A stretch of DNA of 64,000 bases from Synchiropus splendidus (taxonomy: Eukaryota > Chordata > Actinopteri > Syngnathiformes > Callionymidae), in contig NC_071348.1 of assembly GCF_027744825.2 (NCBI RefSeq), positions 17,207,563 through 17,271,562 on the forward strand, in the 5' to 3' direction. The notes beneath the pieces were generated by a model. The model searched no databases. It had not been told where the DNA came from and saw only the letters and a list, made by a program, of their open reading frames with translations. The position numbers and the translations under genes are program-made. How positions within the stretch are numbered: position 1 is the stretch's first letter; every line of letters begins with the position of its first letter. Of this stretch, positions 14,281 to 28,400 are shown piece by piece.

Positions 14281-14656
14281 GTCTGAGATAAGGTTGATTC
14301 CGGAACGCCAAACATAAAAATGTTGATAACTTTGGAAAAACACTTCAGACAGCTTAGATTTGATGTGCAACTACTAGAAAGACCCTTTCTGCTATAGTGG
14401 GAGGTGAAAATGTCATGTTCTGAAGCTTCCCTGCAAAGTTATGGCACAATGCAGAAAACGCGTTTTCAGTCTGAGATAAGGTTGATTCCGGAACGCCAAA
14501 CATAAAAATGTTGATAACTTTGGAAAAACACTTCAGACAGCTTAGATTTGATGTGCAACTACTAGAAAGACCCTTTCTGCTATAGTGGGAGGTGAAAATG
14601 TCATGTTCTGAAGCTTCCCTGCAAAGTTAGGGCAAATTGCGTAAAACGCGGTTTCA
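14281..14656. repeat. Adjacent near-identical monomers
   Basis: Two neighbouring 188-bp monomers read almost the same base for base. Both have CTGAGATAAGGTTGATTCC and GTGAAAATGTCATG. The later end diverges at GTTAGGGCAAATTGCG. This is a single-monomer duplication, unusual here because neighbours normally differ at many sites. Confidence 0.8.
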
Positions 14657-14984
14657 GCCTGAGATAAGGTTGTTTCTGGAACGCCAAACATAAAAATGGT
14701 GTTATCTTTGGAAAAACACTTCAGACGGCTTAGATTTGATGTGCAACTACTAGAAAGACCCTATCTGCTATAGTGGGAGGCGAACATTTCATGTTCTGAA
14801 TCTTCCCTGAAAAGTTATGCCACAATGCAGGAAACGCGTTTTCAGCCTGAGATTAGGTGGGTTCCAGAACGCCAAACATAAAAATGTTGATAACTTTGGA
14901 AAAACACTTCAGACAGCTTAGATTTGATGTGCAACTACTAGAAAGACCCTTTCTGCTACAGTGGGAGGTGAAAATTTCATGTTC

Positions 14985-15435
14985 TGAAGCTTTCCTTCAA
15001 AGTTATGGGACAATGCAGAAAACGCATTTTCAGCCTGAGATAAGGTGGGTTCCGGAACGCCAACATAAAAATGTTAATAACTTTTGAAAAACACTTCAGA
15101 CAGATTAGATTTGATGAGCAACTACTAGAAAGACCTTTTCTGCTATTGTGGGAAGTGAAAATTTCATGTTCTGAAGCTTCCCTGCAAAGTTATGGGACAA
15201 TGCAGAAAAATCATTTTCAGCCTGAGATAAGGTTGTTTCTGGAACGCCAAACATAAAAATGTTAATAACTTTCGAAAAACACTTCAGACAGATTAGATTT
15301 GATGTGCAACTATTAGAAAGACCCTTTCTGCTACAGTGGGAGTTTAAAAATTCATGTTCTGAATCTTCCCTGAGAATTTAAAGCACAATGCACAAAATGC
15401 GTTTTCAGCCTGAGATAAGGTGGGTTCCGGAACGC
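14985..15435. repeat. Four-monomer (751-bp) duplication, first member
   Basis: Repeated at an offset of 751 bp at about 15736-16186. Shared rare markers are GCTTTCCTTCAAAGTTATGG, the one-base-shorter GAACGCCAACATAAA, ATGTTAATAAC, CAGACAGATTAG and AGTTTAAAAATTC. The one-base deletion explains 751 rather than 752 bp. The remaining part of the four-monomer period is less alike. Confidence 0.72.
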
Positions 15436-15735
15436 CAGACGTAAAAATGTTGATAACTTTGGAACAACACTTCAGACAGCTTAGATTTGATGTGCAACTT
15501 CTAGAAAGACCCTTTCTGCCATAGTCGGAGATCAAAATTTCATGTTCTGAAGCTTCCCTAGAAAGTTATGGGACAATGCGTAAAACGCGTTTTCAGCCTG
15601 AGATAAGGTCGATTCCGGAACGCCAAACATAAAAATGTTGATAACTTTCGAAAAACACTTCAGACAGCTTAGATTTGATGTGGAACTACTAGAACGACCC
15701 TTTCTGCTATCGTGGGAGGTGAAACTTTCATGTTC

Positions 15736-16186
15736 TGAAGCTTTCCTTCAAAGTTATGGGACAATGCAGAAAACGCATTTTCAGCCTGAGATAAGGTGGG
15801 TTCCGGAACGCCAACATAAAAATGTTAATAACTTTCAAAAAACACTTCAGACAGATTAGATTTGATGAACAACTACTAGAAAGACCTTTTCTGCTATTGT
15901 GGGAAGTGAAAATTTCATGTTCTGAAGCTTCCCTGCAAAGTTATGGGACAATGCAGAAAAAGCATTTTCAGCCTGAGATAAGGTTGTTTCTGGAACGCCA
16001 AACATAAAAATGTTAATAACTTTCGAAAAACACTTCAGACAGCTTAGATTTGATGTGCAACTATTAGAAAGACCCTTTCTGCTACAGTGGGAGTTTAAAA
16101 ATTCATGTTCTGAATCTTCCCTGAGAATTTATGGCACAATCCACAAAACGCGTTTTCAGCCTGAGATAAGGTGGGTTCCGGAACGC
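15736..16186. repeat. Four-monomer (751-bp) duplication, second member
   Basis: Partner of 14985-15435 with the same ordered marker set, differing at scattered bases such as GATGAACAAC versus GATGAGCAAC. Confidence 0.72.
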
Positions 16187-19100
16187 CAAACATAAAAATG
16201 TTGATAACTTTCGAAAAACACTTCAGACAGCTTAGATTTGATGTGCAACTACTAGAAAGACCCTTTCCGCTACAGTGGGAGGTTAAAATTTCATGTTCTG
16301 AAGCTTCCCTGCAAAGTTATGGCACAATGCAGAAAACGCGTTTTCAGCCCGAGATAAGGTCGTTTCCGGAACGCCAACCTAAAAAATGTTGATAGCTTTC
16401 GAAAAACACTTCAGACAACTTAGATTTGATGTGCAACTACTATAAAAACCATTTCTGCTATAGTGGGAGGTGAAAATTTCATGTTCTGAAGCTTCCCTGC
16501 AAAGTTATGGCACAATGCAGAAAACGCGTTTTCAGCCTGAGATAAGGTGGGTTCCGGAACGCCAAACATAAAAATGTTGATAGTTTTGGAAGAACACATC
16601 AGACAGCTTAGATTTGATGTGCAACTACTAGAAAGACCCTTTCTGCTATAGTGGGAGTTTAAAATTTCATGTTCGAAAGCTTCCCTGGAAAGTTATGGGA
16701 CAATGCAGAAAACGATTTTTCATTGTGAGATAAGGTCGATTCTGGAACGCCAAACATAAAAATGTTGATAACTTTCGAAAAACACTTCAGAGAGCTTAGA
16801 TTTGATGTGCAACTACTAAAAAGACCCTTTCTGCTTTTGTGGGAGGTGAACATTTCATGTTCTGAAGCTTCCCTGCAAAGTTATGGCACAATGCAGAAAA
16901 CACGTTTTCAGCTTGAGATAAGGTGGGTTCCGGAACGCCAAACATAAAAATGTTGATAACTTACGAAAAACAGTTCAGACACCTTAGATTTGATGTGCAA
17001 CTACTAGAAAGACCCTTTCTGCCATAGTGGGAGGTCAAAATTTCATGATCTGAAGATTCCCTGGAAAGTTATGGGACAATGCAGAAAACGATTTTTCATC
17101 CTGAGATAAGGTCGATTTCGGAACGCCACACATAAAAATGTTGATAACTTTCGAAAAAAACTTCAGACAGCTTAGATTTGACGTGCAACTACTAGAAAGA
17201 CCCTTTCTGCTATAGTGGGAGGTGAAAATTTCATATTCTAAAGGTTCCCTGCAAAGTTATGGCACAATGCGTGAAACGCGTTTTCAGCCAGAGATAAGGT
17301 CGATTCCGGAACGCCATACATAAAAATGTTGATAACTTTGGAAAAACACATCAGACAGCTTCGATTTGATGTGCAACTACTAGAAAGACCCTTTCTGCTA
17401 TAGTGGGAGGTCAAAATTTCATGTTCTGAAGCTTTCCTGCAAAGTTATGGCAAATTGCGTAAAACGCGTTTTCAACCTGAGATTGTTGTTTCTGGAACGT
17501 CAAACATAAGAATGTTGATAACTTTGGAAAAACACTTCAGACAGCTTAGATTTGATGTGCAACTACTAGAAAGACCCTTTCTGCTATAGTGGGAGGTGAA
17601 AATTTCATGTTCTGAAGCTTCCCTGCAAAGTTATGGCACAATGTAGAAAACAGTTTTCAGCCTGAGATAAGGTGGGTTTCAGAACGCCAAACATAAAAAT
17701 GTTGATAACTTTGGAAAAACACTTCAGACAGCTTAGATTTGATGTGCAACTACTAGAAAGACCCTTTCTGCTATAGTGCGAAGTTAAAATTTCATGTTCT
17801 GAAGTTTCCTTCAAAGTTATGCCACAATGCAGGAAACGCGTTTTCAGCCTGAGATAAGGTCGATTCCGGAACTCCAAACATAAAAATATTGATAACTTTG
17901 GAAAAACACTTTCGACAGCTTAGATTTGATGTGCAACGACTAGAAAGACCCTTTCTGCTATAGTGGGAGGTTACAATTTCATGTTCTGAAGCTTCCATGC
18001 AAAGTTATGGCACAATGCAGAAAACGCGTTTTCAGCCGGAGATAAGGTCGATTCCGTAACGCCAAACATAAAAATGTTGATAGCTTTGGAAAAACACTTT
18101 CGACAGCTTAGATTTGATGTGCAACTACTAGAAAGACCCTTTCTGCTATAGTGCGAGGTTAAAATTTCATGTTCTGAAGTTTCCCTGCAAAGATATGGCA
18201 CAATGCAGAAAACACGTTTTCAGTCTGAGATAAGGTTGATTCCGGAAGGCCAAACATAAGAATGTTGATAACTTTGGAAAAACTCTTCAGACAACTTAGA
18301 TTTGATGTGCAACTACTAGAAATACCCTTTCTGCTATAGTGGGGGGGAGAAAATTTCATGTTCTGAAGTCTCCCTGCAAAGTTATGGCACAATGCAGAAA
18401 ATGCGTTTTCAGCCTGAGATAAGGTGGGTTCCAGAAAGCCAAACATAAAGATGTTGATAACTTTGGAAAAACACTTCAGACAGCTTAGATTTGGTGTGCA
18501 ACTACTAGAAAGACCCTTTCTGCTATAGTCGGAGGTGAAAATTCCATGTTCTGAAGTTTCCCTGCAAAGTTATGGCACAATGCAGAAAACACGTTTTTAG
18601 TCTGAGATAAGGTTGATTCCGGAACGCCAAACATAAAAATATTGATAACTTTGGAAAAACACTTCAGACAGCTTAGATTTGATGTGCAACTACTAGAAAG
18701 ACCCTTTCTGCGATAGTGGGATGTTAAAAGTTCATGTTCTGAAGCTTCCCTGCAAAGTTATGGCAAAACATGTAAAACGCGTTTTCAGGCTGAGATAAGG
18801 TGGGTTCCGGAACGCCAAACATAAAAATGTTGATAACTTCAGAAAAACACTTCAAGACAGCTTAGATTTGATGTGCAACTACTAGAAAAACACTTTCTGC
18901 TATAGTGGGAGGTGAAAATTTCATGTTCTGAAGCTTCCCTGCAAAGTTATCCCACAATGCAGGAAACGCGTTTTCAGCCTGAGATAAGGTCGATTCCGGA
19001 ACGCCAAACATAAAAATATTGATAACTTTGGAAAAACACTTCAGACAGCTTAGATTTGATGTGCAACTACTAGAAAAACACTTTCTGCTATAGTGGGAGG

Positions 19101-22100
19101 CGAACATTTCATGTTCTGAATCTTCCCTGAAAAGTTATGGCACAATGCAGAAAACGCGTTTTCAGCCTGAGATTAGGTGGGTTCCAGAACGCCAAACATA
19201 AAAATGTTGATAACTTTGGAAAAACACTTCAGTCATCTTAGATTTGATGTGCAACTACTAGAAAGACCCTTTCTGCTACAGGGGGAGGTGAAAATTTCAT
19301 GTTCTGATGCATCCCTGCAAAGTTATGCCACAATGCAGGAAACGCGTTTTCAGCCTGAGATTAGGTGGGTTCCAGAACGCCAAACATAAAAATGTTGATA
19401 ACTTTGGAAAAACACTTCAGACAGCTTAGATTTGATGTGCAACTACTAGAAAGACCCTTTCTGCTACAGTGGGAGGTGAAAATTTCATGTTCTGAAGCTT
19501 CGCTGCAAAGTTATGCCACAATGCAGAAAACGCGTTTTCAGCCTGAGATAAGGTCGATTCCGGAACTCCAAACATAAAAATATTGATAACTTTGGAAAAA
19601 CACTCCAGACAGCTTAGATTTGATGTGCAACTACTAGAAAGAACCTTTCTGCTATAGGGGGAGGTGAAAATTTGATGTTCTGAAGCTTCCCTGCAAAGTT
19701 ATGCCACAATGCAGGAAACGCGTTTTCAGCCTGAGATAAGGTCGAATCCGGAACGCCAAACATAAAAATATTGATAACTTTGGAAAAACACTTCAGACAG
19801 CTTAGATTTGATGTGAAACTACTAGAAAGACCCTTTCTGCTATAGTGGGAGTTGAAAACTTCATGTTCTGAAGCTTTCCTGCAAAGTTATGGCACAATGC
19901 AGACAACCCGTTTTCAGCCTGAGATAAGGTCGATTCTGGAACGCCAAACATAAGAATGTTGATAACTTTGGAAAAACACTTCAGACAGCATAGATTTGAT
20001 TTGCAACTACTAGAAAGACCCTTTCTGCTACAGTGGGAGGTGAGAATTTCATGTTCTGATGCATCCCTGCAAAGTTACGCCACAATGCCAGACATGCGTT
20101 TTCAGCCTGAGATAAGGTCGATTCCGGAACGCCAAACATAAAAATATTGATAACTTTGGAAAAACACTTCAGACAGCTTAGATTTGACCTGCAACTACTA
20201 GAAAGACCCTTTCTGCTAAAGTGGGAGGTGAAAATTTCATGTTCTGAAGCTTTATGCAAAGTTATGGCACAATGCGTAAAACACGTCTTCAGCCTGAGAT
20301 AAGATAGATTCCGGGACGCCAAAGATAAAAATGTTGATAACTTTGGAAAAACACTTCAGACAGCTCAGATTTGATGTGCAACTACAAGACAGACCCTTTC
20401 TGCTATAGTGGGAGGTGAAAATTTCATGTTCTGAAGCTTTATACAAAGTTATGGCACAATGCGTAAAACGCGTTTTCAGCCTGCGATAAGGTGGGTCCCA
20501 GAAGGCCAAACATAAAAATGTTGAAAGCTTTGGAAAAACACTTCAGACAGCTTAGATTTGATGTGCAACTACTAGAATTACCTTTTCTGCTATAGTGGGA
20601 GGTGAAAATTTCATGTTCTGAAGCTTCCCTGCAAAGTTATGGCACAATGCAGAAAACGCGTTTTCAGCCTGACAAAAGGTGGGTTCCGGAACGCCAAACA
20701 TAAAAATGTTGATAACTTTGGAAAAACACTTCAGACAGCTTAGATTTTATGTGCAACTACTAGAAAGACCTGTTCTGCTATAGTGGGAGGTTAAAATTTC
20801 ATGTTCTGAAGCTTCCCTGCAAAGTTGTGGCACAATGCAGAAAACGCATTTTCAGCCTGACTAAAGGTGGGTTCCGGAACGCCAAACATAAAAATGTTGA
20901 TAACTTTGGAAAAACACTTCAGACGGGTTAGATTTGATGTGCAACTACTAGAGAGACCCTTTCTGCTATAGTGGGAGGTGAAAAATTTTTGTTCTGAAGC
21001 TTCCCTGCAAAGTTATGGCACAATTCAGAAAACGCGTTTTCAGCCTCACATAAGGTCGATTCCGGAACGGCAAACATAAAAATGTTGATAACTTCGGGAA
21101 AACACTTCAGACAGCTTAGATTTGATCTGCAACTACTAGAAAGACCCTTTCTGCTATAGTGGGAGGTGAAAATCCGATGTTCTGAAGCTTCCCTGCAAAG
21201 TTATGGCACAATGCGTAAAACGCGTTTTCAGCCTGAGATAAGGTCGATTCCGGAACGCCAAACATGAAAATGTTGATAACTTTGGAAAAACACTTCAGAC
21301 AGCTTAGATTTGATGTGCAACTACAAGACAGACCCTGTCTGCAACAGTGGGAGGTTAAAATTTCTTATTCTGAAGTTTCCTGCAAAGTTATGGCACAATG
21401 CGGAAAAAAAGGTTTTCAGCCTGAGATAAAGTCGGTTCCGGAACGCCAAACATAAAAATGTTGATAAATTTGGAAAAACACTTCAGACAGCTTAGATTTG
21501 ATGTGCAACTACTAAAAAGACCCTTTCTACTATAGTGGGAGGTGAAAATTTCATGTTCTGTGGCATCCCTGCAAAGTTATGGCACAATGCAAAAAACACG
21601 TTTTCAGACTGAGATAAGGTGGGTTCCAGAACGCGAAACATAAAAATGTTGATAACTTTGGAAAAACACTTCAGACAGCTTAGATTTGATGTGCAACTAC
21701 TAGAAAGACCCTTTCTGCCATTGTGGGAGGTGAAAATTCGATGTTCTGAAGCTTCCCTGCAAAGTTATGCCACAATGCAGGAAACGCGTTTTCAGCCTGT
21801 GATAAGGTTGATTCCGGAACGCCAAACATAAAAATATTGATAACTTTGGAAAAACTCTTTAGACAGCTTAGATTTGATCTGCAACTACTAGAAAGACCCT
21901 TTCTGCTATCGTGGGAGGTGAAAATTTCATGTTCTGAAGCTTCCCTGCAAAGTTATGGCACAAAGCAGAAAACGCGTTTTCAGCCTGAGATAAGGTTGAT
22001 TCTGGTACGCCAAACATAAAAATGTTGATAACTTTGGAAAAACACTTCAGACAGCTTAGATTTGATGTGCAACTATGAGAAAGACCCTTTCTGCTATAGT

Positions 22101-22877
22101 GGGAGGTGAAAATTCGATGTTGTGAAGCTTCCCTGCAAAGTTATGGCACCAAGCGTAAAACGCGTTTTCAGCCTGAGATAAGGTCGATTCCGGAACGCCT
22201 AACATAAACATGTTCATAATTCTGGAAAAACACTTCAGACAGCTTAGATTTGATGTGCAACTACTGGAAAGACCATTTCTGCCATTGTGGGAGGTGAAAA
22301 TTCGATGTTCTGAAGCTTCCCTGTAAAGTAATGCCACAATGCAGGAAACGCGTTTTCAGCCTGAGATAAGGTCGATTCCGGAACACCAAACATAAAAATA
22401 TTGATAACTTTGGAAAAACTCTTTAGACAGCTTAGATTTGATGTGCAACTACCCGAAAGGCCCTTTCTGCTATGGTGGGAGGTGAAAATTTCATGTTCTG
22501 AAGCTTCGCTGCAAAGTTGTGGCACTAGGCAGAAAAAGCGTTTTAAGCCTGAGATAAGGTGGGTTCCGGAATGCAAAACAAAAAAATGTTGATAACTTTT
22601 GAAAAAACCATTAGACAGCTTAGATTTGATGTGCAACTACTAGAAAGACCCTTTCTACTATAGCGGGAGGTTGAAAATTTCATGTTCTGAGGTTTCCCTT
22701 CAAAGTTATGGCACAATGCAGAAAACACGTCTTCAGCCTGAGATAAGATCGATTCTGGTACGCCAAACATAAAAATGTTGATAACTTTGGAAAAACACTT
22801 CAGACAGCTTAGATTTGATGTGCAACTACGAGAAAGACCGTTTCTGCTATAGTGGGAGGTGAAAATTCGATGTTGTG

Positions 22878-23077
22878 AAGCTTCCCTGCAAAGTTATGGC
22901 ACCATGCGTAAAACGCGTTTTACGCATGGTGGTCGATTCCGCATAAGGTCGATTCCGGAACGCCAAACATAAACATGTTCATAATTCTGGAAAAACACTT
23001 CAGACAGCTTAGATTTGATGTGCAACTACTAGAAAGAGCCTTTCTGCTATAGTGGGAGGTGAAAATTTCATGTTCTG
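22878..23077. repeat. Rearranged 200-bp monomer with a 32-bp perfect palindrome
   Basis: Spacing between AAGCTT sites is 200 bp here instead of 188. Positions 22900-22931 are a perfect 32-bp inverted repeat centred on the usual AAAACGCGTTTT. The right arm is an inverted copy of the left arm (CATGCGTAAAAC) and replaces the normal CAGCCTGAG. Just after it, GGTCGATTCCG occurs twice, at 22931-22941 and 22947-22957. The net gain of 12 bp fits loss of 9 bp and gain of 21 bp. Confidence 0.9.
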
Positions 23078-24342
23078 AAGCTTCCCTGCAAAGTTATAGC
23101 ACAATGCAGAAAACGCGTTTTCAGCCAGAGATAAGGTTGATTCAGGAACGCCAAACATAAAAATGTTGATAACTTTGGAAAAACACTTCAGACAGCTGAG
23201 ATTTGATGTGCAACTACGAGAAAGACCGTTTCTGCTATAGTGGGAGGTGAAAATTCGATGTTCTGAAGCTTCCCTGCAAAGTTATGGCACCATGCGTAAA
23301 ACGCGTTTTTCAGCCTGAGATAAGGTCGATTCCGGAACGCCAAACATAAAAATGTTCATAATTCTGGAAAAACACTTCAGACAGCTTAGATTTGATGTGC
23401 AACTACTAGAAAGACCATTTCTGCCATTGTGGGAGGTGAAAATTTCATGTTCTGAAGCTTTCCTGCAAAGCTATGGCACAATGCGTAAAACGCGTTTTCA
23501 GCCTGAGATAAGGTCGATTCGGGAACGCCAAACATAAAAAGGTTCATAATTCTGGAAAAACACTTCAGACAGCTTAGATTTGATGTGCAACTACTAGAGA
23601 GACCCGTTATGCCATATTGGGAGGTGAAAATGTCATGTTCTGAAGCTTCCCTGCAAAGTTATGGCACAATGCAGAAAACGCGTTTTCAGCCAGAGATGAG
23701 GTGGGTTCCGGAACGCCAAACATAAAAATGTTGATAACTTTGGAAAAACACTTCAAACAGCTTAGATTTGATGAGCAACTACCAGAAAGACCCTTTCTGC
23801 TATAGTGGGAGGTGGAAAATTTTTGTTCTGAAGCTTCCCTGCAAAGTTATGGCACAATGCAGAAAATGCGTTTTCAGCATCACATAAGGTCGATTCCGGA
23901 ACGCCAAACATAAAAATGTTGATAACTTTGGAAAAACACTTCAGACAGCTTAGATTTGATGTGCAACTACTAGAGAGACCGTTTCTGCTATAGTGGGAGG
24001 TGAAAATTCGATGTTCTGAAGCTTCCCTGCAAAGTTATGGCACCATGCGTAAAACGCGTTTTCAGCCTGAGATAAGGTCGATTCCGGAACGCCAAACATA
24101 AAAATGTTCATAATTCTGGAAAAACACTTCAGACAGCTTAGATTTGATGTGCAACTACTAGAAAGACCATTTCTGCCATTGTTGGAGGTGAAAATTCGAT
24201 GTTCTGAAGCTTCCCTGCAAAGTTATGCCACAATGCAGGAAACGCGTTTTCTGCCTGAGATAAAGTCGATTCCGGAACGCCAAACATAAAAATGTTGATA
24301 ACTTTGGAAAAACACTTCAGACAGCTTAGATTTGACGTGCAA

Positions 24343-24733
24343 CTACTAGAAAGACCCTTTCTGCTATTGTGGGATATGAAAATTTCATGTTCTGAAGATT
24401 CCCTGCAAAGTTATGGCAGAATGCGTAAATCGTGTTTTCAGCCTGAGATAAGGTCGATTCCTGAACGCCAAACATAAAAATGTTGATAACTTTCGAAAAA
24501 CACTTCAGGCAGCTTAGATTTGATGTGCAACTACTAGAAAGACGATTTCTGCTATAGTGGGAGGTGAAAATTTCATGTTCTGACGCTATACTGCGAAATT
24601 ATGGCACAATGCAGAAAATGCGTTTACAGCCTGACATAAGGTCGATTCCGGAATGCCAAACGTAAAAATGTTGATAACTTTGGAAAAACACTTCAGACAG
24701 CTTAGATTTGATGTGCAACTACTAGAAAGACCC
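24343..24733. repeat. Four-monomer (752-bp) spaced duplication, member 1
   Basis: About 390 bp repeated at 25095-25485, offset 752 bp. Shared rare markers: TTGTGGGATATGAAAATTTC, GGCAGAATGCGTAAATCGTG, CAGGCAGCTTAG, CTGACGCTATACTGCG and ATGCGTTTACAGCC. Confidence 0.78.
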
Positions 24734-25094
24734 TTTCTGCTATAGTGGGAGGTGGAAAATTTTTGTTCTGAAGCTTTCCTGCAATGTTATGGCACAATGA
24801 GTAAAATGCGTTTTCAGCCTGAGATAAGGTTGATTTCAGAACGACAAACATAAAAATGTTGCTGACTTTGGAAAAACACTTCAGACGGCTTAGATTTGAT
24901 GTGCAACTACTTGAGAGACCCTTTCTGCTACAGTGGGAGGTGAGAATTTCATGTTCTGAAGCTTCCGTGCAAAGTTATGGCACAATGCAGAAAAGGCGTT
25001 TTCAGCCTGAGATAAGGTCGATTCCGTAATGCCAAACATAAAAATGTTTATAACTTTGGAAAAACTCTTCAAACAGCTTAGATTTGATGTGCAA

Positions 25095-25485
25095 CTACTA
25101 GAAAGACCCTTTCTGCTATTGTGGGATATGAAAATTTCATGTTCTGAAGATTCCCTGCAAAGTTATGGCAGAATGCGTAAATCGTGTTTTCAGCCTGAGA
25201 TAAGGTCGATTCCTGAACGCCAAACATAAAAATGTTGATAACTTTCGAAAAACACTTCAGGCAGCTTAGATTTGATGTGCAACTACTAGAAAGACGATTT
25301 CTGCTATAGTGGGAGGTGAAAATTTCATGTTCTGACGCTATACTGCGAAGTTATGGCACAATGCAGAAAATGCGTTTACAGCCTGACATAAGGTCGATTC
25401 CGGAATGCCAAACGTAAAAATGTTGATAACTTTGGAAAAACACTTCAGACAGCTTAGATTTGATGTGCAACTACTAGAAAGACCC
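25095..25485. repeat. Four-monomer (752-bp) spaced duplication, member 2
   Basis: Partner of 24343-24733, almost identical over about 390 bp (one visible difference is GCGAAGTT versus GCGAAATT). Confidence 0.78.
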
Positions 25486-28400
25486 ATTCTGCTATAGCGG
25501 GAGTTGAAAATTTCATTTTCTGAAGCTTCCCTGCAAAGTTATGGCACATTGCAGAAAACGCGTTTTCAGCCTGAAATAAGGTCGATTCAGGAACGCCAAA
25601 CACAAAAATGTTGAAAACTTTGGAAAAACACTTCAGACAGTTTAGATTTGAAGTGCAAGTACGAGAAAGACCCTTTCTGCTATAATGGTTATTGAAAATT
25701 TCATGTTCTGAAGCTTTCCTCCAAAGTTATGGCACAATGCAGAAAACGCGCTCACAGCCTGAGATAAGGTGGGTTCCGGAACGCCAAACATAAAAATGTT
25801 GATAACTTTGGAAAAACACTTCAGACAGCTAAGATTTGATGTGTAACTACTCGAAAGACCCTTTCTGCTATGGTGGGAGGTGAAAATTTCATGTTCTGAA
25901 GCTTCCCTGCAATGTTATGGCAAAATGCAGGAAACGCGTTTTCAGCCTGAGATAAGGTGGGTTTCAGAACGCCAAGCATAAAAATATTGATAACTTTGGA
26001 AAAACACTTCAGACAGCTTAGATTTGATGTGCAACTACGAGAAAGACCCTTTCTGCTTTAGTGGGAGGTGAAAATTTCATATTCTGCCGCTTTCCTGCAA
26101 CGTGATGGCACAATGCAGAAAACGCGTTTTGAGCCATAGATAAGGTTGATTCCGGAACGCCAAACATAAAAATGTTGTTAACTTTGGAAAAACACGTCAG
26201 ACAGCTTAGATTTGACGTGCAACTACTAGAAAGACCATTTCTGCTATAGTGGGAGTTGAAAATTTCATGTTCTGAAGATTCCCTGCAAAGTTATGGCACA
26301 ATGCAGAAAACGCGTTTTCAGCCTGAGATATGGTCGATTCTGGAACGCCAAACATAAAAATGTTGATAACTTTGGAAAAACACTTCAGACAGATTAAATT
26401 TGATGTGTAACTACTAGAAAGACCCTTTCTACTATAGTCGCATGTGAATATTTCATGTTCTGAAGCTTCCCTGCAAAGTTATGGCACAATGCAGAAAATG
26501 CATTTTCAGCGTCAGATAAGGTGGGTTCCAGAACGCCAAACATAAAAATGTTGATAACTTTGGAAAAACACTTCAGACAGCTTAGATTTGATGTGCAACT
26601 ACTAGAAAGACCCTTTCTGCTATAGTGGGAGGTGAAAATTTCATGTTCTGACGATATACTGCAAAGTTATGGCACAATGCAGAAAATGCGTTTTCAGCGT
26701 GAGATAAGGTCGATTTCGGAATGCCAAACGTAAAAATGTTGATAACTTTGGAAGAACACTTCAGACAGCTTAGATTTGATGTGCAACTACTAGAAAGACC
26801 CATTCTTCTATAGTGGGAGTTGAAAATTTCATGTTCTGAAGCTTCCCTGCAAAGTTATGGCACAATGCAGAAAACACGTTTTCAGCTTGAGATAAGGTGG
26901 GTTCCGGAACGCCAAACATAAAAATGTTGATAACTTACGAAAAACAGTTCAGACACCTTAGATTTGATGTGCAACTACTAGAAAGACCCTTTCTGCCATA
27001 GTGGGAGGTCAAAATTTCATGATCTGAAGATTCCCTGGAAAGTTATGGGACAATGCAAAAAAAGATTTTTCATCCTGAGATAAGGTCGATTTCGGAACGC
27101 CACACATAAAAATGTTGATAACTTTCGAAAAAAACTTCAGACAGCTAAGATTTGACGTGCAACTACTAGAAAGACCCTTTCTGCTATAGTGGGAGGTGAA
27201 AATTTCATATTCTAAAGGTTCCCTGCAAAGTTATGGCACAATGCGTGAAACGCGTTTTCAGCCAGAGATAAGGTCGATTCCGGAACGCCATACATAAAAA
27301 TGTTGATAACTTTGGAAAAACACGTCAGACAGCTTAGATGTGATGTGCTACTACGAGAAAGATCCTTTCAGATATAGTGGGAGCTGAAAATATCATGTTT
27401 TGAAGCTTCCCTGCAAAGTTATGGCACAATACAGAAAACACGTTTTCAGCCTGAGATGAGGTGGGTTCCGGAACGCCAAACATAAAAATGTTGTTAACTT
27501 TGGAAAAACACGTCAGACAGCTTAGATTTGACGTGCAACTACTAGAAAGACCATTTCTGCTATAGTGGGAGTTGAAAATTTCATGTTCTGAAGCTTCCCT
27601 GCAAAGTTATGGCACAATGCAGAAAATGCATTTTCAGCCTGAGATAAGGTGGGTTCCGGGACGCCAAACATAAAAATGTTGATAACTTTCGAAAAACACT
27701 TCAGACAGCTTAGATTTTAAGTGCAACTCCTAGAAAAACCCTTTCTGCTATAGTGGGAGGTGAAAATTTCATGTTTTGAAGCTTCCCTGCAAAGTTATGG
27801 CACAATGCAGAAAACGCGTTTTCAGCCTGAGATAAGGTGGGTTCCGGAACGACAAACATGAAAATGTTGATAAGTTTGGAAAAACACTTCAGACAGCTTA
27901 GATTGGAAGTGCAACTACTAGAAAACCCCTTTCTGCCATAGTGGGAGGTCAAAGTTTCTTGTTCTGAAGCTTCCCTGGAAAGTTATGGGACAATGCAGAA
28001 AACAATTTTTCATCCTGAGATAAGGTCGATTCCGGGACGCCAAACATAAAAATGTTGATAACTTTCGAAAAACACTTCAGACAGCTTAGATTTGATGTGC
28101 AACTACTAGAAAGACCCTTTCTGCTATAGTGGGAGGTGAAAATTTCATGTTTTGAAGCTTCCCTGCAAAGTTATGGCACAATGCAGAAAACGCGTTTTCA
28201 GCATGAGATAAGGTGGGTTCCGGAACGCCAAAGGTAAAAATGTTGATAACTTTGGAACAACACTTCAGACAGCTTAGATTTAATGTGCAACTACTAGAAA
28301 GACCCTTTCTGCCATAGTGGGAGGTCAAAGTTTCTTGTTCTGAAGCTTCCCTGGAAAGTTATGGGACAATGCAGAAAACAATTTTTCATCCTGAGATAAG

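Larger units (their letters stand above)
14657..22877. repeat. Satellite array, mixed variants
   Basis: Gene-free array. The four-monomer pair near 15.0-16.2 kb is listed separately. From about 17.8 to 22.4 kb a variant group with GCCACAATGCAGG and AAAAATATTGATAAC is common. About 16855-17345 has a distant near-copy at about 26829-27319. Around 20240 and 20430 the CCC of AAGCTTCCCTGC is lost (AAGCTTTATGC). Otherwise I see nothing but monomers. Confidence 0.92.
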
